A DNA stretch of 64,000 bases from Cereibacter changlensis JA139 (GCF_003034985.1 NZ_PZKG01000001.1:1-64000), one strand, 5' to 3'; positions 1-11,749 are shown, numbered from the stretch's first letter. Made by a program: numbers and translations. The notes: generated by a model not told the origin, from the letters alone.

Positions 1-169
1 CCGTCGTCTCGGTGAAGCGGTATTTACGGAGGGAGGCCGGAACCCGCAAGAGGAAAAAAACAGTTCGATGACATTATTTTCCGGACGGTCGAAAATTTCG
101 CAAAATCTTGCGGTTCCGGTCACTTCCACCACAATCCATCGATCCGGCGCAGCCTTGTTGCCGGAAGGC
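1..169. other. Window edge, no gene supported
   Basis: No coding region can be supported here. A short open frame ends at 71 on the plus strand and could be the tail of a gene outside the window, but it is too short to call. Two weak stem-loops, CGCAA/TTGCG at 99-112 and TCCGGC/GCCGGA at 143-165, lie just past the msrQ stop codon and may help end that transcript; neither has a clear T run. Confidence 0.4.
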
Positions 170-787
170 TCAGGCGGTTCTCGCGACGGCCCTGCGCCCG
201 TTGCGGATCGCCCGCACCGCCAGCAGCGCCACCACCCCGCCGAGGTAGAGCATCGGTTCCAGCGGCCAGGCCTTCACCAGAAGCAGGAAATGCAGGGCTC
301 CGGCGAGGGCGGCGACATAGGTGAGCTTGTGCAGCCGCGCCCAGCCGGCCGGCCCCAGTCGGCGAATCGAGGCGTTGTTCGAGGTCAGGGCCAGGGGAAT
401 CATCACCGCAAAGCCCAGCATGCCCAGCATGATATAGGGCCGCTTCAACAGATCGGCCCCGATCTCGGCCCAGCGCAGCTGGATATCCAGCAAGAGCCAG
501 GTCGCCAGATGCAGCACCACATAGAGGAAGGCCATCAGCCCCACCGCCCGGCGATAGCGGATCAGGCTGACCCCGGTGGCCCAGCGCAGCGGCGTGATCG
601 CCAGACCCGCCACCAGAAGCTGCAGCGCCACCTCGCCCAGCCGATGCTCGATCGCCTTCACCGGATCGACGCCCAGCGCCCCGGAAAAGGTCTGCCACAC
701 CAGCAGCAGAAGCGGGATCAGCGCCAACGGATAGATCACCCAGCCCGGCACCGCGCGCAGCGCCGTGTTGATCCGCTGCGCCAGCAT
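170..787 (-). CDS. msrQ: Methionine sulfoxide reductase heme subunit MsrQ
   Basis: A 205-residue inner-membrane protein of the ferric-reductase-like family. By family knowledge it takes electrons from the quinone pool or a flavin and passes them through b-type heme to periplasmic MsrP, which repairs oxidised methionines. The sequence shows about six hydrophobic helices, with histidines in helices 3 (VVLHLATW) and 5 (HKLTYV, ALHFLLL) that fit heme ligands, and a basic C-terminus. Length matches the family (about 200). The start codon directly follows the msrP stop codon, so the two are one operon with the catalytic subunit first. Confidence 0.93.
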   Translation of the reverse strand: MLAQRINTALRAVPGWVIYPLALIPLLLLVWQTFSGALGVDPVKAIEHRLGEVALQLLVAGLAITPLRWATGVSLIRYRRAVGLMAFLYVVLHLATWLLLDIQLRWAEIGADLLKRPYIMLGMLGFAVMIPLALTSNNASIRRLGPAGWARLHKLTYVAALAGALHFLLLVKAWPLEPMLYLGGVVALLAVRAIRNGRRAVARTA

Positions 788-1708
788 TCAGAAATCCACC
801 GCCAGATCCTGCCCGGCATACATCTGCGCCACCTGTTCGCCATAGCCGTTGAACATCTGCGTCTCGATCCGCGGCGCGAAGAAGCCGCCGCCGATCCGCC
901 GCTCGCTGGCCTGCGACCAGCGCGGATGGTCCACCTCGGGGTTCACGTTGCTGTAAAAGCCGTATTCCCGGGCGTTCTGCATGTTCCAGGTGGTCTGCGG
1001 CATGGCCTCGACGAGGCTGATCTTCACGATGCTCTTGATCGACTTGAACCCGTATTTCCACGGCACCACCAGCCGGATCGGCGCGCCGTTCTGCTTGGGC
1101 ATCTCCTCGCCATAGAGCCCGGTCGCCAGGATCGTCAGCGGGTTCATCGCCTCGTCCAGCCGCAGCCCCTCGCGGTAGGGCCAGTCGAGCGACCGGCCCC
1201 GCTGCCCCGGCATCTCTTCCGGCCGCACCAGCGTCTCGAAGGCAACGAATTTGGCCGAGGGCTGTACCCCCACCCGGTCCAAGAGCGTCGCCAGCTCGAA
1301 GCCGACCCAGGGGATCACCATCGACCAGGCCTCGACGCAGCGGAGACGGTAGATCCGCTCCTCCAGCGTGACACCGGAGAGGATATCGCCCAGATCGTAA
1401 TTGCCGGGCTTGTCCACCAGCCCGTCGATCTGCACCGCCCAGGGGTCCACAGTCAGCGCCCCGGCATTGGCGGCGGGGTCGCCCTTGTCGAGGCCGAATT
1501 CGTAGAAGCTGTTGTAGCCCGAGATCTCCTCGATGCTGTTCGGCGTCTCGTCGGTGGAGAACGCGCTCGGCACGGTGGCGATCTTCGCCACGGCGGGGCT
1601 GGCAATCGCCAACGCCCCGGCCCCGGCGATCAGCTGCCGCCGGTTCAGCCACAGCGGCTTCGGCGTCACATCCGCCCAGCTCAGATCATTCCGGTATCCC
1701 TTGCGCAT
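788..1708 (-). CDS. msrP: Periplasmic methionine sulfoxide reductase catalytic subunit MsrP
   Basis: A 306-residue molybdenum-cofactor enzyme that reduces methionine sulfoxide in periplasmic proteins, using electrons from MsrQ. It has a twin-arginine signal near residues 23-40 ([10 protein letters not shown]) for folded export, followed by a sulfite-oxidase-like fold. The cysteine in YRLRCVEAW (about residue 124) fits the Mo ligand. A longer frame reaches 1801, but the ATG at 1708 has a GGGAG ribosome site at good spacing and puts the Tat motif near the N-terminus, so I chose it. First gene of the msrPQ operon. Confidence 0.93.
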   Translation of the reverse strand: MRKGYRNDLSWADVTPKPLWLNRRQLIAGAGALAIASPAVAKIATVPSAFSTDETPNSIEEISGYNSFYEFGLDKGDPAANAGALTVDPWAVQIDGLVDKPGNYDLGDILSGVTLEERIYRLRCVEAWSMVIPWVGFELATLLDRVGVQPSAKFVAFETLVRPEEMPGQRGRSLDWPYREGLRLDEAMNPLTILATGLYGEEMPKQNGAPIRLVVPWKYGFKSIKSIVKISLVEAMPQTTWNMQNAREYGFYSNVNPEVDHPRWSQASERRIGGGFFAPRIETQMFNGYGEQVAQMYAGQDLAVDF

Positions 1709-1819
1709 CGCCGTCTCCCTCTTGCCTGAGGCAAACCTGCGCCGCGTGGGCGGAAAATCCAACAAAACTCGTGTCACTTTGCCGGGAAAAACCTGCAACA
1801 ATTGACGGGTCGCAGCGAA

Positions 1820-1845
1820 AAGGGGAGGGGTCGCCCCCTCCCCTT
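1820..1845 (-). terminator. clpB terminator
   Basis: An 11-bp perfect GC-rich stem (AAGGGGAGGGG with its complement) and a 4-nt loop, lying 5 bp past the clpB stop. Read leftward, the stem runs into TTTTC. It separates clpB from msrPQ. Confidence 0.75.
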
Positions 1846-1849
1846 CTCC

Positions 1850-4462
<2,613 letters not shown>

Positions 4463-4793
4463 CGCAATCCCTTTCATCAAGCCCCCGGCGCACTCCCGCC
4501 CGATCATCGGCACGGCATATCCGGGTCTCAGGATGAAATTGGTCGCGGCGCCCGCCGAATTCAAGGATCACGCCCCGTTCAGCGAAGCGTGATTTTCCAA
4601 AGCGCGCGGCAGGGAACAAAATCGACCCGATCCGGCTTTTATCCACAACGTAAGTGACCGCAAGCATGACGAAAGAACTTCCCGACCGTCAGCCTGCGCC
4701 GTCCCGTCACAGTCCCCGAACCGCGTTCTAGGTTCATCCTGAAATCCTCCGCAGCAGCAATGACGCGCTGCGGATTGTCCGAGGAGTTTCGTC
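4463..4793. other. Divergent intergenic region clpB / 81-aa gene
   Basis: A 331-bp non-coding stretch between two divergent genes. It holds the possible clpB promoter and, at about 4742-4776, an interrupted stem (CCGCAGC paired with GCTGCGG) just ahead of the rightward gene's ribosome site. No further gene is visible. Confidence 0.5.
4536..4565 (-). promoter_or_regulatory. Possible heat-shock (sigma-32-like) promoter of clpB
   Basis: On the minus strand CTTGAATTC (4565-4557) lies 14-15 nt before an AT-rich CCAATTT (4542-4536), about 75 nt upstream of the clpB start. The CTTGAA element resembles the -35 box of RpoH promoters, which drive clpB in many proteobacteria. The -10 box matches poorly, so this is a suggestion only. 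Confidence 0.3.
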
Positions 4794-5039
4794 ATGCGTA
4801 TCCTCTCTGCCACCATCGAGCACGCTCATTATGCCCGGGACTTCGGGCAGGTCGAAGCGCAGGTCGCCCTGCTGGTGAAAGACAGCAGCCGCCCCGTCCC
4901 CTACATCCGCCGCATCTTCACGGTGGAGCCGGCCCGGGGCGACGAGCCGCTGCGCCAGCGGCTGACCGAAAGCGCCACCGCGCTCTATCTCGCGCGCTTC
5001 GCCACGCCGCCCGAGGTGCAGTTCAAGCACGCCGCCTGA
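4794..5039 (+). CDS. Conserved-looking 81-aa protein of unknown function
   Basis: A small soluble protein with no motif I recognise. It starts MRILSATIEHAHYARDFGQ, is mixed hydrophobic and charged, and has no signal peptide or membrane segment. The ATG at 4794 has a strong GAGGAG ribosome site 7 nt upstream, which is the main reason to call it. Its 3' end overlaps the convergent cutC gene by 17 bp. It stands alone on its strand. Function unknown. Confidence 0.65.
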   Translation: MRILSATIEHAHYARDFGQVEAQVALLVKDSSRPVPYIRRIFTVEPARGDEPLRQRLTESATALYLARFATPPEVQFKHAA

Positions 5040-5724
5040 GCGCGTCCTTCAGCGCCCGCACCCGGCCCGCGTCGGTGCGGCGCCGCCCGCCAAAGCCGAA
5101 GCCGCTCTCCTGCGCCACGACCGAGCAGGAGCCATGCACTTCGGCCAGCGGCAGCGCCGCCAGCGCGCCGGGGCTCTCCGCCGACACGCCGCTGCCCGGC
5201 ATCACCACGATCCGCCCGGCAGCCTGCCGCATCAGCCGTTCCAGCACGGCGGCGCCCTCCGGCGCCGTCGCCGCCCCGCCCGAGCTGAGCACCCGGCGAA
5301 AGCCCAGCGCCACGGCCTGTTCCAGCGCCGCAGCCTGATCGGCGCAAAGATCGAAGCAGCGGTGCAGCGTCAGGTCCATCCCCGTCGCCGCCTCCACCAG
5401 CCGCCGCAGCATCCCGCCATCCAGCGCCGCGCCGCGCATGGCCCCCAGCACCACGCCGGCCAGCCCGGCGGCCCGCGCCGCCGCGATATCCTCCAGCATC
5501 ACCGCCAGATCCGCCGCGCCAAAGTCGAAATCCCCCGCCCGCGGCCGGATCATCGCCAGCACCGGCACCCCGCAGCCCGCGGCCAGCCGCATCAGCCCGG
5601 CGGAGGGCGTCAGCCCGCCCAGCTCCAGCGCCGAACACAGCTCGATCCGGTCGGCCCCGCCCTCGATGGCCGCCGCCAACCCCTCGGCGGAATCGACGCA
5701 GACTTCCAGCAGCAGCTCAGCCAA
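5023..5724 (-). CDS. cutC: CutC family protein (copper homeostasis)
   Basis: A 233-residue TIM-barrel protein of the CutC family. The family was first linked to copper tolerance in E. coli, but its biochemical role is unsettled. The start VCVDSAEGLAAAIEGGADRI and the RPRAGDFDF segment near residue 60 are typical. It overlaps the end of the upstream ROK kinase gene by 8 bp, so the two are probably translated together, which hints at a sugar- or metabolite-linked role here rather than metal handling alone. Confidence 0.9.
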   Translation of the reverse strand: MAELLLEVCVDSAEGLAAAIEGGADRIELCSALELGGLTPSAGLMRLAAGCGVPVLAMIRPRAGDFDFGAADLAVMLEDIAAARAAGLAGVVLGAMRGAALDGGMLRRLVEAATGMDLTLHRCFDLCADQAAALEQAVALGFRRVLSSGGAATAPEGAAVLERLMRQAAGRIVVMPGSGVSAESPGALAALPLAEVHGSCSVVAQESGFGFGGRRRTDAGRVRALKDALRRRA

Positions 5725-6610
5725 AGGCCTGCGCCCCGGCGATGGCCGCGCCCACCAGCCCCGGCTCGGTCCTATGCGCCGCCGGCGTCAGCAGCGGCCC
5801 CGCCGTGCGCCGCAACAGCCGCGCCCGCACCGCGCCGTCCAGCGCCCCGATCAGCTCCGGCGCCGAGGACAGCCCGCCGCCCACCGGCACGGCGGAAGCG
5901 CCGACCACGTTCAGCACCATGGCCAGCGGCCCGCTGACCAGCTCCAGCCAGACTGCCACGGTCTGCGCCGCCGCCGCATCGCCCGCCTGCCAGCCGGCGA
6001 TGATCGCCGTGCTCGCCGCCACCTGCCCGCTCAGCTTCAGATGCAGCCGCTCCAACCCGCGGGCCCCGCCGACCGTGTCGACACAGCCCGACAGCCCGCA
6101 GCCGCAGGGAAAATGCGGCACATCGAACCCCAGCGGCCGGGTGTTCAGCACCGGCCCGTGCCCCCACTCCCCGGCATAGCCGCCGGCGCCGGTGACGATC
6201 CGCCCGTCGATCACCAGCCCGCCGCCGACCCCGGTGCCGAGGATGATGCCGAACACCGTGCGATGCCCGACGCCCGCGCCCTGCTGCGCCTCGGCCAGCG
6301 CGAAGCAGTCGGCGTCATTGCCAACCCAGACCGGCAGCCCCAGCACCCGTTCCAGATCATCGACGATGGCGCGCCCGTCGACGCAGGGAATATTGGCGCA
6401 TTTCAGCCGCCCGGTATCCGGATCGACGCAGCCGGCGATCGACACCGCGACGCCGCTGACCTCCCGTCCATGCAGGAACGTGTTCATCGCGTCGGTGAAG
6501 GCGCGGAAATTGGTCGGCGTCGGCGCCTCGCCCAGCCGCTCCACCCGCCCATCCGCGCCACCCAGCCCCGCCTTGATGCGCGAGCCGCCGATATCGAAGC
6601 ATATGATCAT
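5717..6610 (-). CDS. ROK family sugar kinase (N-acetylglucosamine kinase or fructokinase type)
   Basis: A 297-residue cytoplasmic sugar kinase. FDIGGSRIKAGLGG at residues 5-18 is the ATP phosphate loop, GNDADCFALAEA is the sugar/catalytic segment containing the general-base aspartate, GEWGH is a ROK signature, and CGCGLSGCV is the zinc-binding cysteine cluster. Substrate cannot be read from sequence; NagK-like and Mak-like kinases both fit. The ATG at 6610 gives a standard N-terminus; the much longer open frame to 7357 overlaps pyrF and is not coding. Transcribed ahead of cutC. Confidence 0.88.
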   Translation of the reverse strand: MIICFDIGGSRIKAGLGGADGRVERLGEAPTPTNFRAFTDAMNTFLHGREVSGVAVSIAGCVDPDTGRLKCANIPCVDGRAIVDDLERVLGLPVWVGNDADCFALAEAQQGAGVGHRTVFGIILGTGVGGGLVIDGRIVTGAGGYAGEWGHGPVLNTRPLGFDVPHFPCGCGLSGCVDTVGGARGLERLHLKLSGQVAASTAIIAGWQAGDAAAAQTVAVWLELVSGPLAMVLNVVGASAVPVGGGLSSAPELIGALDGAVRARLLRRTAGPLLTPAAHRTEPGLVGAAIAGAQAFG

Positions 6611-6691
6611 GGTCACCCCCGGCGTCACGATTAACAGCCTCTTCCGGCGCTGTGTATCCCCCGCTTCGCATCTCCATCGGGGCAACCCCGC

Positions 6692-6720
6692 TTGACACAC
6701 CGGCCCCCTCGCCGCATCAC
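6692..6720 (+). promoter_or_regulatory. Likely pyrF promoter
   Basis: A perfect TTGACA at 6692-6697 lies 17 nt ahead of CATCAC (6715-6720), a weak -10 box, just upstream of pyrF. It sits in the divergent region with the ROK kinase gene. Confidence 0.4.
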
Positions 6721-6748
6721 CCCGCCACCGCAGCAACAGGAGAATGAC

Positions 6749-7441
6749 ATGGCCGATGATCGTCTGATCGTGGCGCTGGATGTGCCCAACGTCGTGCAGG
6801 GGCTGGAGCTCGCCAACCGGCTGGGCGACGCCGTCTCCTTCTACAAGATCGGTCTCGGCATGCTGACCGGCGGCGGGCTGGCGCTGGCCAACGAGCTCAA
6901 GCAGGAACAGGGCAAGCGCATCTTCCTCGACATGAAGCTCTTCGACATCGGCGCGACGGTCGAGGCGGCGGTGCGCGGCTTCTCCAACTTCCAGCTCGAT
7001 TTCCTCACCGTCCACGGCGACCCGCAGGTGGTCGCGGCGGCGGCGCAGGGCAAATCCGGCGGGCTGAAGATCCTGGCGGTGACCGTGCTGACCTCGCTCG
7101 ACCGCGCCGACCTCGACGCCAACATGATCCGCCCCGGCGATCTGTCCGAAATCGCGCTGGAACGCGCCGCCCGCGCTCTGGAGGCCGGGGCCGACGGCGT
7201 CATCGCCAGCCCGCACGAGGCCGCGGCGATCCGCGCCCTGCCGCAGGCCAAGGGCCGGCTGATCGTCACCCCCGGCGTCCGCCCGGCAGGCGCGGCGCTC
7301 GGCGACCAGAAGCGGGTCGCCACCCCGGCGCAGGCGATTACCGACGGCGTCGACCACATCGTCGTCGGCCGGCCGATCTGGCAGGCCGACGACCCGCGCG
7401 CCGCAGCCGAAGCCGTCGTCGCCGAAATGGGCCGCGCGTAA
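6749..7441 (+). CDS. pyrF: Orotidine 5'-phosphate decarboxylase
   Basis: A 230-residue TIM-barrel enzyme that converts OMP to UMP, the last step of de novo pyrimidine synthesis. The catalytic Asp-Lys-Asp set is visible as DMKLFDIGAT (D61, K63, D66), the phosphate-binding end as TPGVRP, and length is standard. The ATG at 6749 has an AGGAGA ribosome site at good spacing; the open frame extends upstream to 6692 without support. Single gene followed by a strong terminator. Confidence 0.96.
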   Translation: MADDRLIVALDVPNVVQGLELANRLGDAVSFYKIGLGMLTGGGLALANELKQEQGKRIFLDMKLFDIGATVEAAVRGFSNFQLDFLTVHGDPQVVAAAAQGKSGGLKILAVTVLTSLDRADLDANMIRPGDLSEIALERAARALEAGADGVIASPHEAAAIRALPQAKGRLIVTPGVRPAGAALGDQKRVATPAQAITDGVDHIVVGRPIWQADDPRAAAEAVVAEMGRA

Positions 7442-7446
7442 CGCAA

Positions 7447-7472
7447 AAAGGGCAGCCCGAGGGCTGCCCTTT
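7447..7472. terminator. Bidirectional terminator between pyrF and the 121-aa gene
   Basis: A perfect 12-bp stem (AAAGGGCAGCCC and its complement) with flanking A and T runs. It lies between two convergent genes and can serve both. Confidence 0.9.
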
Positions 7473-7492
7473 CCGTATCCGTCAGGCCCGGA

Positions 7493-7858
7493 TCAGTTGG
7501 CCGGAGCCGGGGTCGCCGGAGCGGGCGCCGCAGCGTCCGGAGCAGGCGTGGTCGCCTCGGGCGCCGGGGCGGTGGCGTCCGGAGTCACGGTCGCATCCGG
7601 GGTCACGGTCGCATCCGGCGTGGTGGTGGTGGCGGCCGGAGCGGTCTCGGTTGTGGTGGCCGGAGCAGTCGCATCATCGACCGGGGTCGGGTTCGCGAAC
7701 AGGAACCACAGCACGGCGAGCAGGGCGACGATACCGCCCAGCACGAAGAAGATCGTGCGCGAGCCGGAACGCTCGACGGTGCGCTCCGTGGTGCGGTCGG
7801 TGCTGGTGTGGACGTTCGAGGTGCCCGGAGTGCCCGGATCACGGCGGTAGTCGGACAT
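7493..7858 (-). CDS. Single-pass membrane protein with Thr/Pro/Ala-rich tail
   Basis: A 121-residue protein not assigned to a known family. Residues 1-34 are hydrophilic and rich in Arg, Thr and Ser, 35-55 form one membrane helix (FFVLGGIVALLAVLWFLF), and 60-121 are a low-complexity Ala/Pro/Thr tail with tandem PDATVT units. A short cytoplasmic head and long disordered periplasmic tail is the likely layout. The start has a strong TCAGGAGG ribosome site. The DNA encoding the tail carries near-exact direct repeats at about 7580-7620. Confidence 0.75.
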   Translation of the reverse strand: MSDYRRDPGTPGTSNVHTSTDRTTERTVERSGSRTIFFVLGGIVALLAVLWFLFANPTPVDDATAPATTTETAPAATTTTPDATVTPDATVTPDATAPAPEATTPAPDAAAPAPATPAPAN

Positions 7859-7998
7859 TTCTGCCTCCTGAAACTGTGTCATGTAGCCTATCAACACGGG
7901 CCGGACCCCGCGGTTCCGCAGAGCGCCGGCTTTCTGCGCAAAGCGGCAGGAAGCTGCCGCCTTCCCGGGCGAACCCCGTCCCGCGGCGACGAAAACCC

Positions 7999-8262
7999 TC
8001 AGTTGTCGTTGATATCCCGCTCCCACAGTTTCACCTGCCCCGCACCGCTGCCGAACACCCGCCGCAGCACCAGCCAGACCGCCAGCGAGATCAGCCCGAA
8101 GATCAACAGCACCAAGGGCAGCCCCGCCTCCAGCCCGAGCCAGAGCAGCGCCCCGGTGACGATCGCCCCCGCCGAGAAGCCGAGGAACACATAGCCCGGC
8201 AGCACGACCTCGATGATGCCGAGCACCACCCCCGCCACCATCCAGACCCACCAGACCAGCAT
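7999..8262 (-). CDS. Short NfeD-like membrane protein
   Basis: An 87-residue protein with two or three hydrophobic helices (WMVAGVVLGIIEVVLPGYVF and a second pair near 40-65), resembling the membrane part of NfeD proteins. NfeD partners work with SPFH/stomatin proteins in membrane organisation. The C-terminal OB fold of full-length NfeD is absent or reduced to about 20 residues. Its ATG overlaps the stop codon of the upstream SPFH gene by 1 nt, so the two are translationally coupled. Confidence 0.8.
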   Translation of the reverse strand: MLVWWVWMVAGVVLGIIEVVLPGYVFLGFSAGAIVTGALLWLGLEAGLPLVLLIFGLISLAVWLVLRRVFGSGAGQVKLWERDINDN

Positions 8263-9143
8263 CAGCCGCGCCCCTTCAGCATCTTGAACGCATCGGCAAA
8301 GGCATCCATCGCCGCCGCCGGCACGATGATCGTCTGCTTGCCGGCGCCCTGCCCCACCGCGGTCAGCGCCTCGACCTGCTTCAGCGCCACCTGATACTGC
8401 GCCGCCTCCAGCCCGTTCTTGGCGATGGCATCGGCGATCACCCCCGTCGCATAGGCCTCGGCATCCGCCAGAACCCGCCGCGCCTTGCTCTCCTGTTCGG
8501 CGGCATAGAGTTCCGCATCCGCGTTCAGCTCCACCGCCCGCTTGCGCCCCTCGGCCTCGGTCACCTGCGCCCGCCGCGCCCGCTCGGCATTCAGCTGCTG
8601 CAGCATCGCCGCCCGCGTCGCCTCGTCGAGATTGACGTCGAGGATCTCCGCCCGCGTCACCTCGATCCCCCAGTCATCCACCATCGCCCGCACCTGCTCG
8701 CGGATGTTCTGCGTCAGCTCGTTGCGGTTCGACTGCACCTGATCCAGCTCCATCTTGCCGATCTCGCTGCGCACGATCCCCGCCACCGTGGTGGCGATGG
8801 CCGCATCCACGTCGCGGATCCGGTAGACGGTCTTCTCCGGCTCGGTGATCCGGTAGAAGACGCTGGTCTCCACCTTCACCAGCACGTTGTCCGTCGTGAT
8901 CGCATCCTGATGCGCCGTCGGCAGCTGCCGCTCGAGGATCGAGATCCGGTGCGCCACCCGGTCGAGGAAGGGCACCACGAAGTTGATCCCCGGCCCCAGC
9001 ACCGCCCGCAGCCGCCCGAACCGCTCCACCACATGCTTTTCCGACTGCGGCACGATCCGCACGCCGAGAAAGATGCACAGGATGACGAAGGCCGCGAAGG
9101 CCAGCATCACCGCATTGCCACCAATGAAATCCGCCGGGTCCAT
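8262..9143 (-). CDS. SPFH/Band 7 (stomatin-like) membrane protein, QmcA type
   Basis: A 293-residue membrane-anchored scaffold protein of the SPFH family. An N-terminal helix (about 10-30) is followed by the band 7 domain (VRIVPQSEKHVVERFGR onward) and an Ala/Glu/Arg-rich coiled coil (about 185-250). Such proteins form large oligomers in membrane microdomains. Two adjacent ATGs exist at 9146 and 9143; the second is better spaced from GAGGAG. Paired with the NfeD-like gene directly downstream. Confidence 0.9.
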   Translation of the reverse strand: MDPADFIGGNAVMLAFAAFVILCIFLGVRIVPQSEKHVVERFGRLRAVLGPGINFVVPFLDRVAHRISILERQLPTAHQDAITTDNVLVKVETSVFYRITEPEKTVYRIRDVDAAIATTVAGIVRSEIGKMELDQVQSNRNELTQNIREQVRAMVDDWGIEVTRAEILDVNLDEATRAAMLQQLNAERARRAQVTEAEGRKRAVELNADAELYAAEQESKARRVLADAEAYATGVIADAIAKNGLEAAQYQVALKQVEALTAVGQGAGKQTIIVPAAAMDAFADAFKMLKGRG

Positions 9144-9279
9144 CATCTGCTCCTCACATGAGGCCCCAGTCTCGCCGCGATCCGCCCCCGAAGGCAAGCG
9201 CAGCGCGCGCATCGGGGCCTTCCGCCGCAACACCCCCCGGCCCTAGGTTATCCTGCTGGCCGCCCAACAAGGAGCCGCC

Positions 9280-10104
9280 ATGATCCAGATCCCCCTCGCC
9301 GCCATCGACGAATCCGCCCTGCCCCGCGACCGCGGCGCCCTCGACCCCGAGGCGCTGTCGGAGCTGCAGCATTCCATCGCCTTGCACGGGCTGCGCCAGC
9401 CGATCGAAGTGTTCGAGACGGCGCCGGGCCGCTACGCCCTGATCTCCGGCTACCGCCGCCTCGCCGCCATCCGCGCGCTCGAGGCTCTGGGCGGCCGCTT
9501 CCCCACCATCCCCGCCTTCCTCCGCAGCCCCGCCACCCTGCCCGAGGCGGTCGCCGCCATGGTGGCCGAGAACGACCTGCGCTGCGAGATCGCGCCCTGG
9601 GACAAGGGCCGCATCGCCGTCACCGCCCGCAATGCCGGGCTCTTCCCGACGCTCGACGCCGCCATCGACGCGCTCTACCCCACGGCTCGCGGCGCCCGCC
9701 GCACCCGCCTGCGTGCGCTGGCGACGCTGGCCGAAGAGCTCGACGGCCTGCTCGCCGCCCCCGAGACCCTGTCGCAGCGCCAATGCCTCCGCCTCGCCAC
9801 CGCCTGCCGCGCCGGCTTCGCCGACCTGATCCGCACCGCGCTCGAGGAGTCCCGCGCCACGACCCCCGAGGCGCAATGGACCCTCCTGCAACCGATCCTG
9901 CTCGAGGCCGACCAGTCCCTGCACGACGAAACCCCCTACCGCCCCGGCCACCCCCGCCGCCTGCTGCGCCCGAGACCGGGCCTCACCATCCGCCGCGAAC
10001 TGGCCCCCGAGGGCTGGGTGCTGAGATTCACCGGCCCGGAGGCGACCGGGATGATGATGGAGTCGGTGATGGACGAGGTGGAGCGGATGTATGGGAAGCC
10101 ATGA
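9280..10104 (+). CDS. ParB N-terminal domain protein without ParA partner
   Basis: A 274-residue protein. Residues 1-100 match the ParB/Srx nuclease-like N-domain: a conserved opening (LAAIDESALPRD), then LISGYRRLAAIRAL, which is the ParB phosphate-binding GxRR box, and VAENDLRCEIAPWDKGRIA. Residues 110-180 may be a helical DNA-binding domain, as in RepB-like ParB proteins. There is no parA next to it, so it is unlikely to be the chromosomal segregation ParB. It may be a regulator or a relic of plasmid partition. An 18-bp palindrome lies about 340 bp downstream. Target unknown. Confidence 0.8.
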   Translation: MIQIPLAAIDESALPRDRGALDPEALSELQHSIALHGLRQPIEVFETAPGRYALISGYRRLAAIRALEALGGRFPTIPAFLRSPATLPEAVAAMVAENDLRCEIAPWDKGRIAVTARNAGLFPTLDAAIDALYPTARGARRTRLRALATLAEELDGLLAAPETLSQRQCLRLATACRAGFADLIRTALEESRATTPEAQWTLLQPILLEADQSLHDETPYRPGHPRRLLRPRPGLTIRRELAPEGWVLRFTGPEATGMMMESVMDEVERMYGKP

Positions 10105-10109
10105 CCCCC

Positions 10110-10132
10110 GTAGGGTGGGGTTCCACCCCACC
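10110..10132 (+). repeat. REP-like palindrome 1 (GTAG head)
   Basis: GTAG followed by GGTGGGG, a 5-nt loop and CCCCACC, a 7-bp perfect stem. The GTAG head plus palindrome is the standard build of REP elements. Confidence 0.75.
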
Positions 10133-10145
10133 AACCCCAAGCCCC

Positions 10146-10170
10146 GTAGGGTGCGCATTCATTGCGCACC
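10146..10170 (+). repeat. REP-like palindrome 2 (GTAG head, variant stem)
   Basis: GTAG followed by GGTGCGCA, loop TTCAT, and TGCGCACC, an 8-bp perfect stem. Same head as unit 1 with a covarying stem. Confidence 0.75.
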
Positions 10171-10198
10171 GAACAACGGCCCGCCCAAAACCGCCCAT

Positions 10199-10219
10199 GG
10201 GTGGGGTAGAACCCCACCC
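10199..10219. repeat. REP-like palindrome 3 (headless)
   Basis: GGGTGGGGT, AGA loop, ACCCCACCC. Same stem core as units 1 and 5 but without a clear GTAG head. Confidence 0.6.
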
Positions 10220-10268
10220 ACCCGACCTCCGGCGTCCTCCCCATCTCCGCCTCCGGTCCGCTTCTCAT

Positions 10269-10291
10269 GGTGAGGTAAAACCCCACCCTAC
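10269..10291 (-). repeat. REP-like palindrome 4 (inverted)
   Basis: GGTGAGG, loop TAAAA, CCCCACC, then CTAC, so the GTAG head is on the minus strand. With unit 5 it forms an inverted pair (BIME-like). Confidence 0.7.
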
Positions 10292-10301
10292 CCCAACCTC
10301 C

Positions 10302-10324
10302 GTAGGGTGGGGTTCCACCCCACC
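10302..10324 (+). repeat. REP-like palindrome 5 (GTAG head)
   Basis: GTAG, GGTGGGG, loop, CCCCACC, identical over its whole length to unit 1. Confidence 0.75.
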
Positions 10325-10440
10325 CTCCTCATCAACGCACCGCCCCGCCGCCACAAACCCCCACCCCACTCCTCGCGAAAACCCCTTACCAAACCCCTAA
10401 CAAAATCCCGCCTCCCCAGTGATTCCAACCCCTTACCCCG

Positions 10441-10458
10441 ATTTTCACGCGTGAAAAT
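10441..10458. repeat. 18-bp perfect palindrome, copy 1
   Basis: ATTTTCACGCGTGAAAAT, a perfect palindrome 41 bp upstream of the dinB start. The inner 16 bp recur at 25865-25880. It could be a protein-binding site; no known operator matches. Confidence 0.7.
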
Positions 10459-10498
10459 CCCCGATGCCCCGCCCCGCGCCGCCTGCTATACTGCCGCC

Positions 10499-11749
<1,251 letters not shown>

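Larger units (their letters stand above)
10105..10498. other. 394-bp intergenic region with REP cluster
   Basis: The stretch between the ParB-like gene and dinB is non-coding. It is mostly a set of five palindromic units, four with a GTAG head or its inverse and one without, followed by an 18-bp palindrome. No gene is supported. Confidence 0.7.

Noticed and set aside
99-112. NnrR/Fnr-like site near the window start
   Set aside because: The arms are CGCAA-N4-TTGCG, the reverse order of the NnrR consensus, and no gene starts beside it.
10450-10498. LexA-type SOS box upstream of dinB
   Set aside because: No GTTC-N7-GTTC pattern is present between the palindrome and the start codon.
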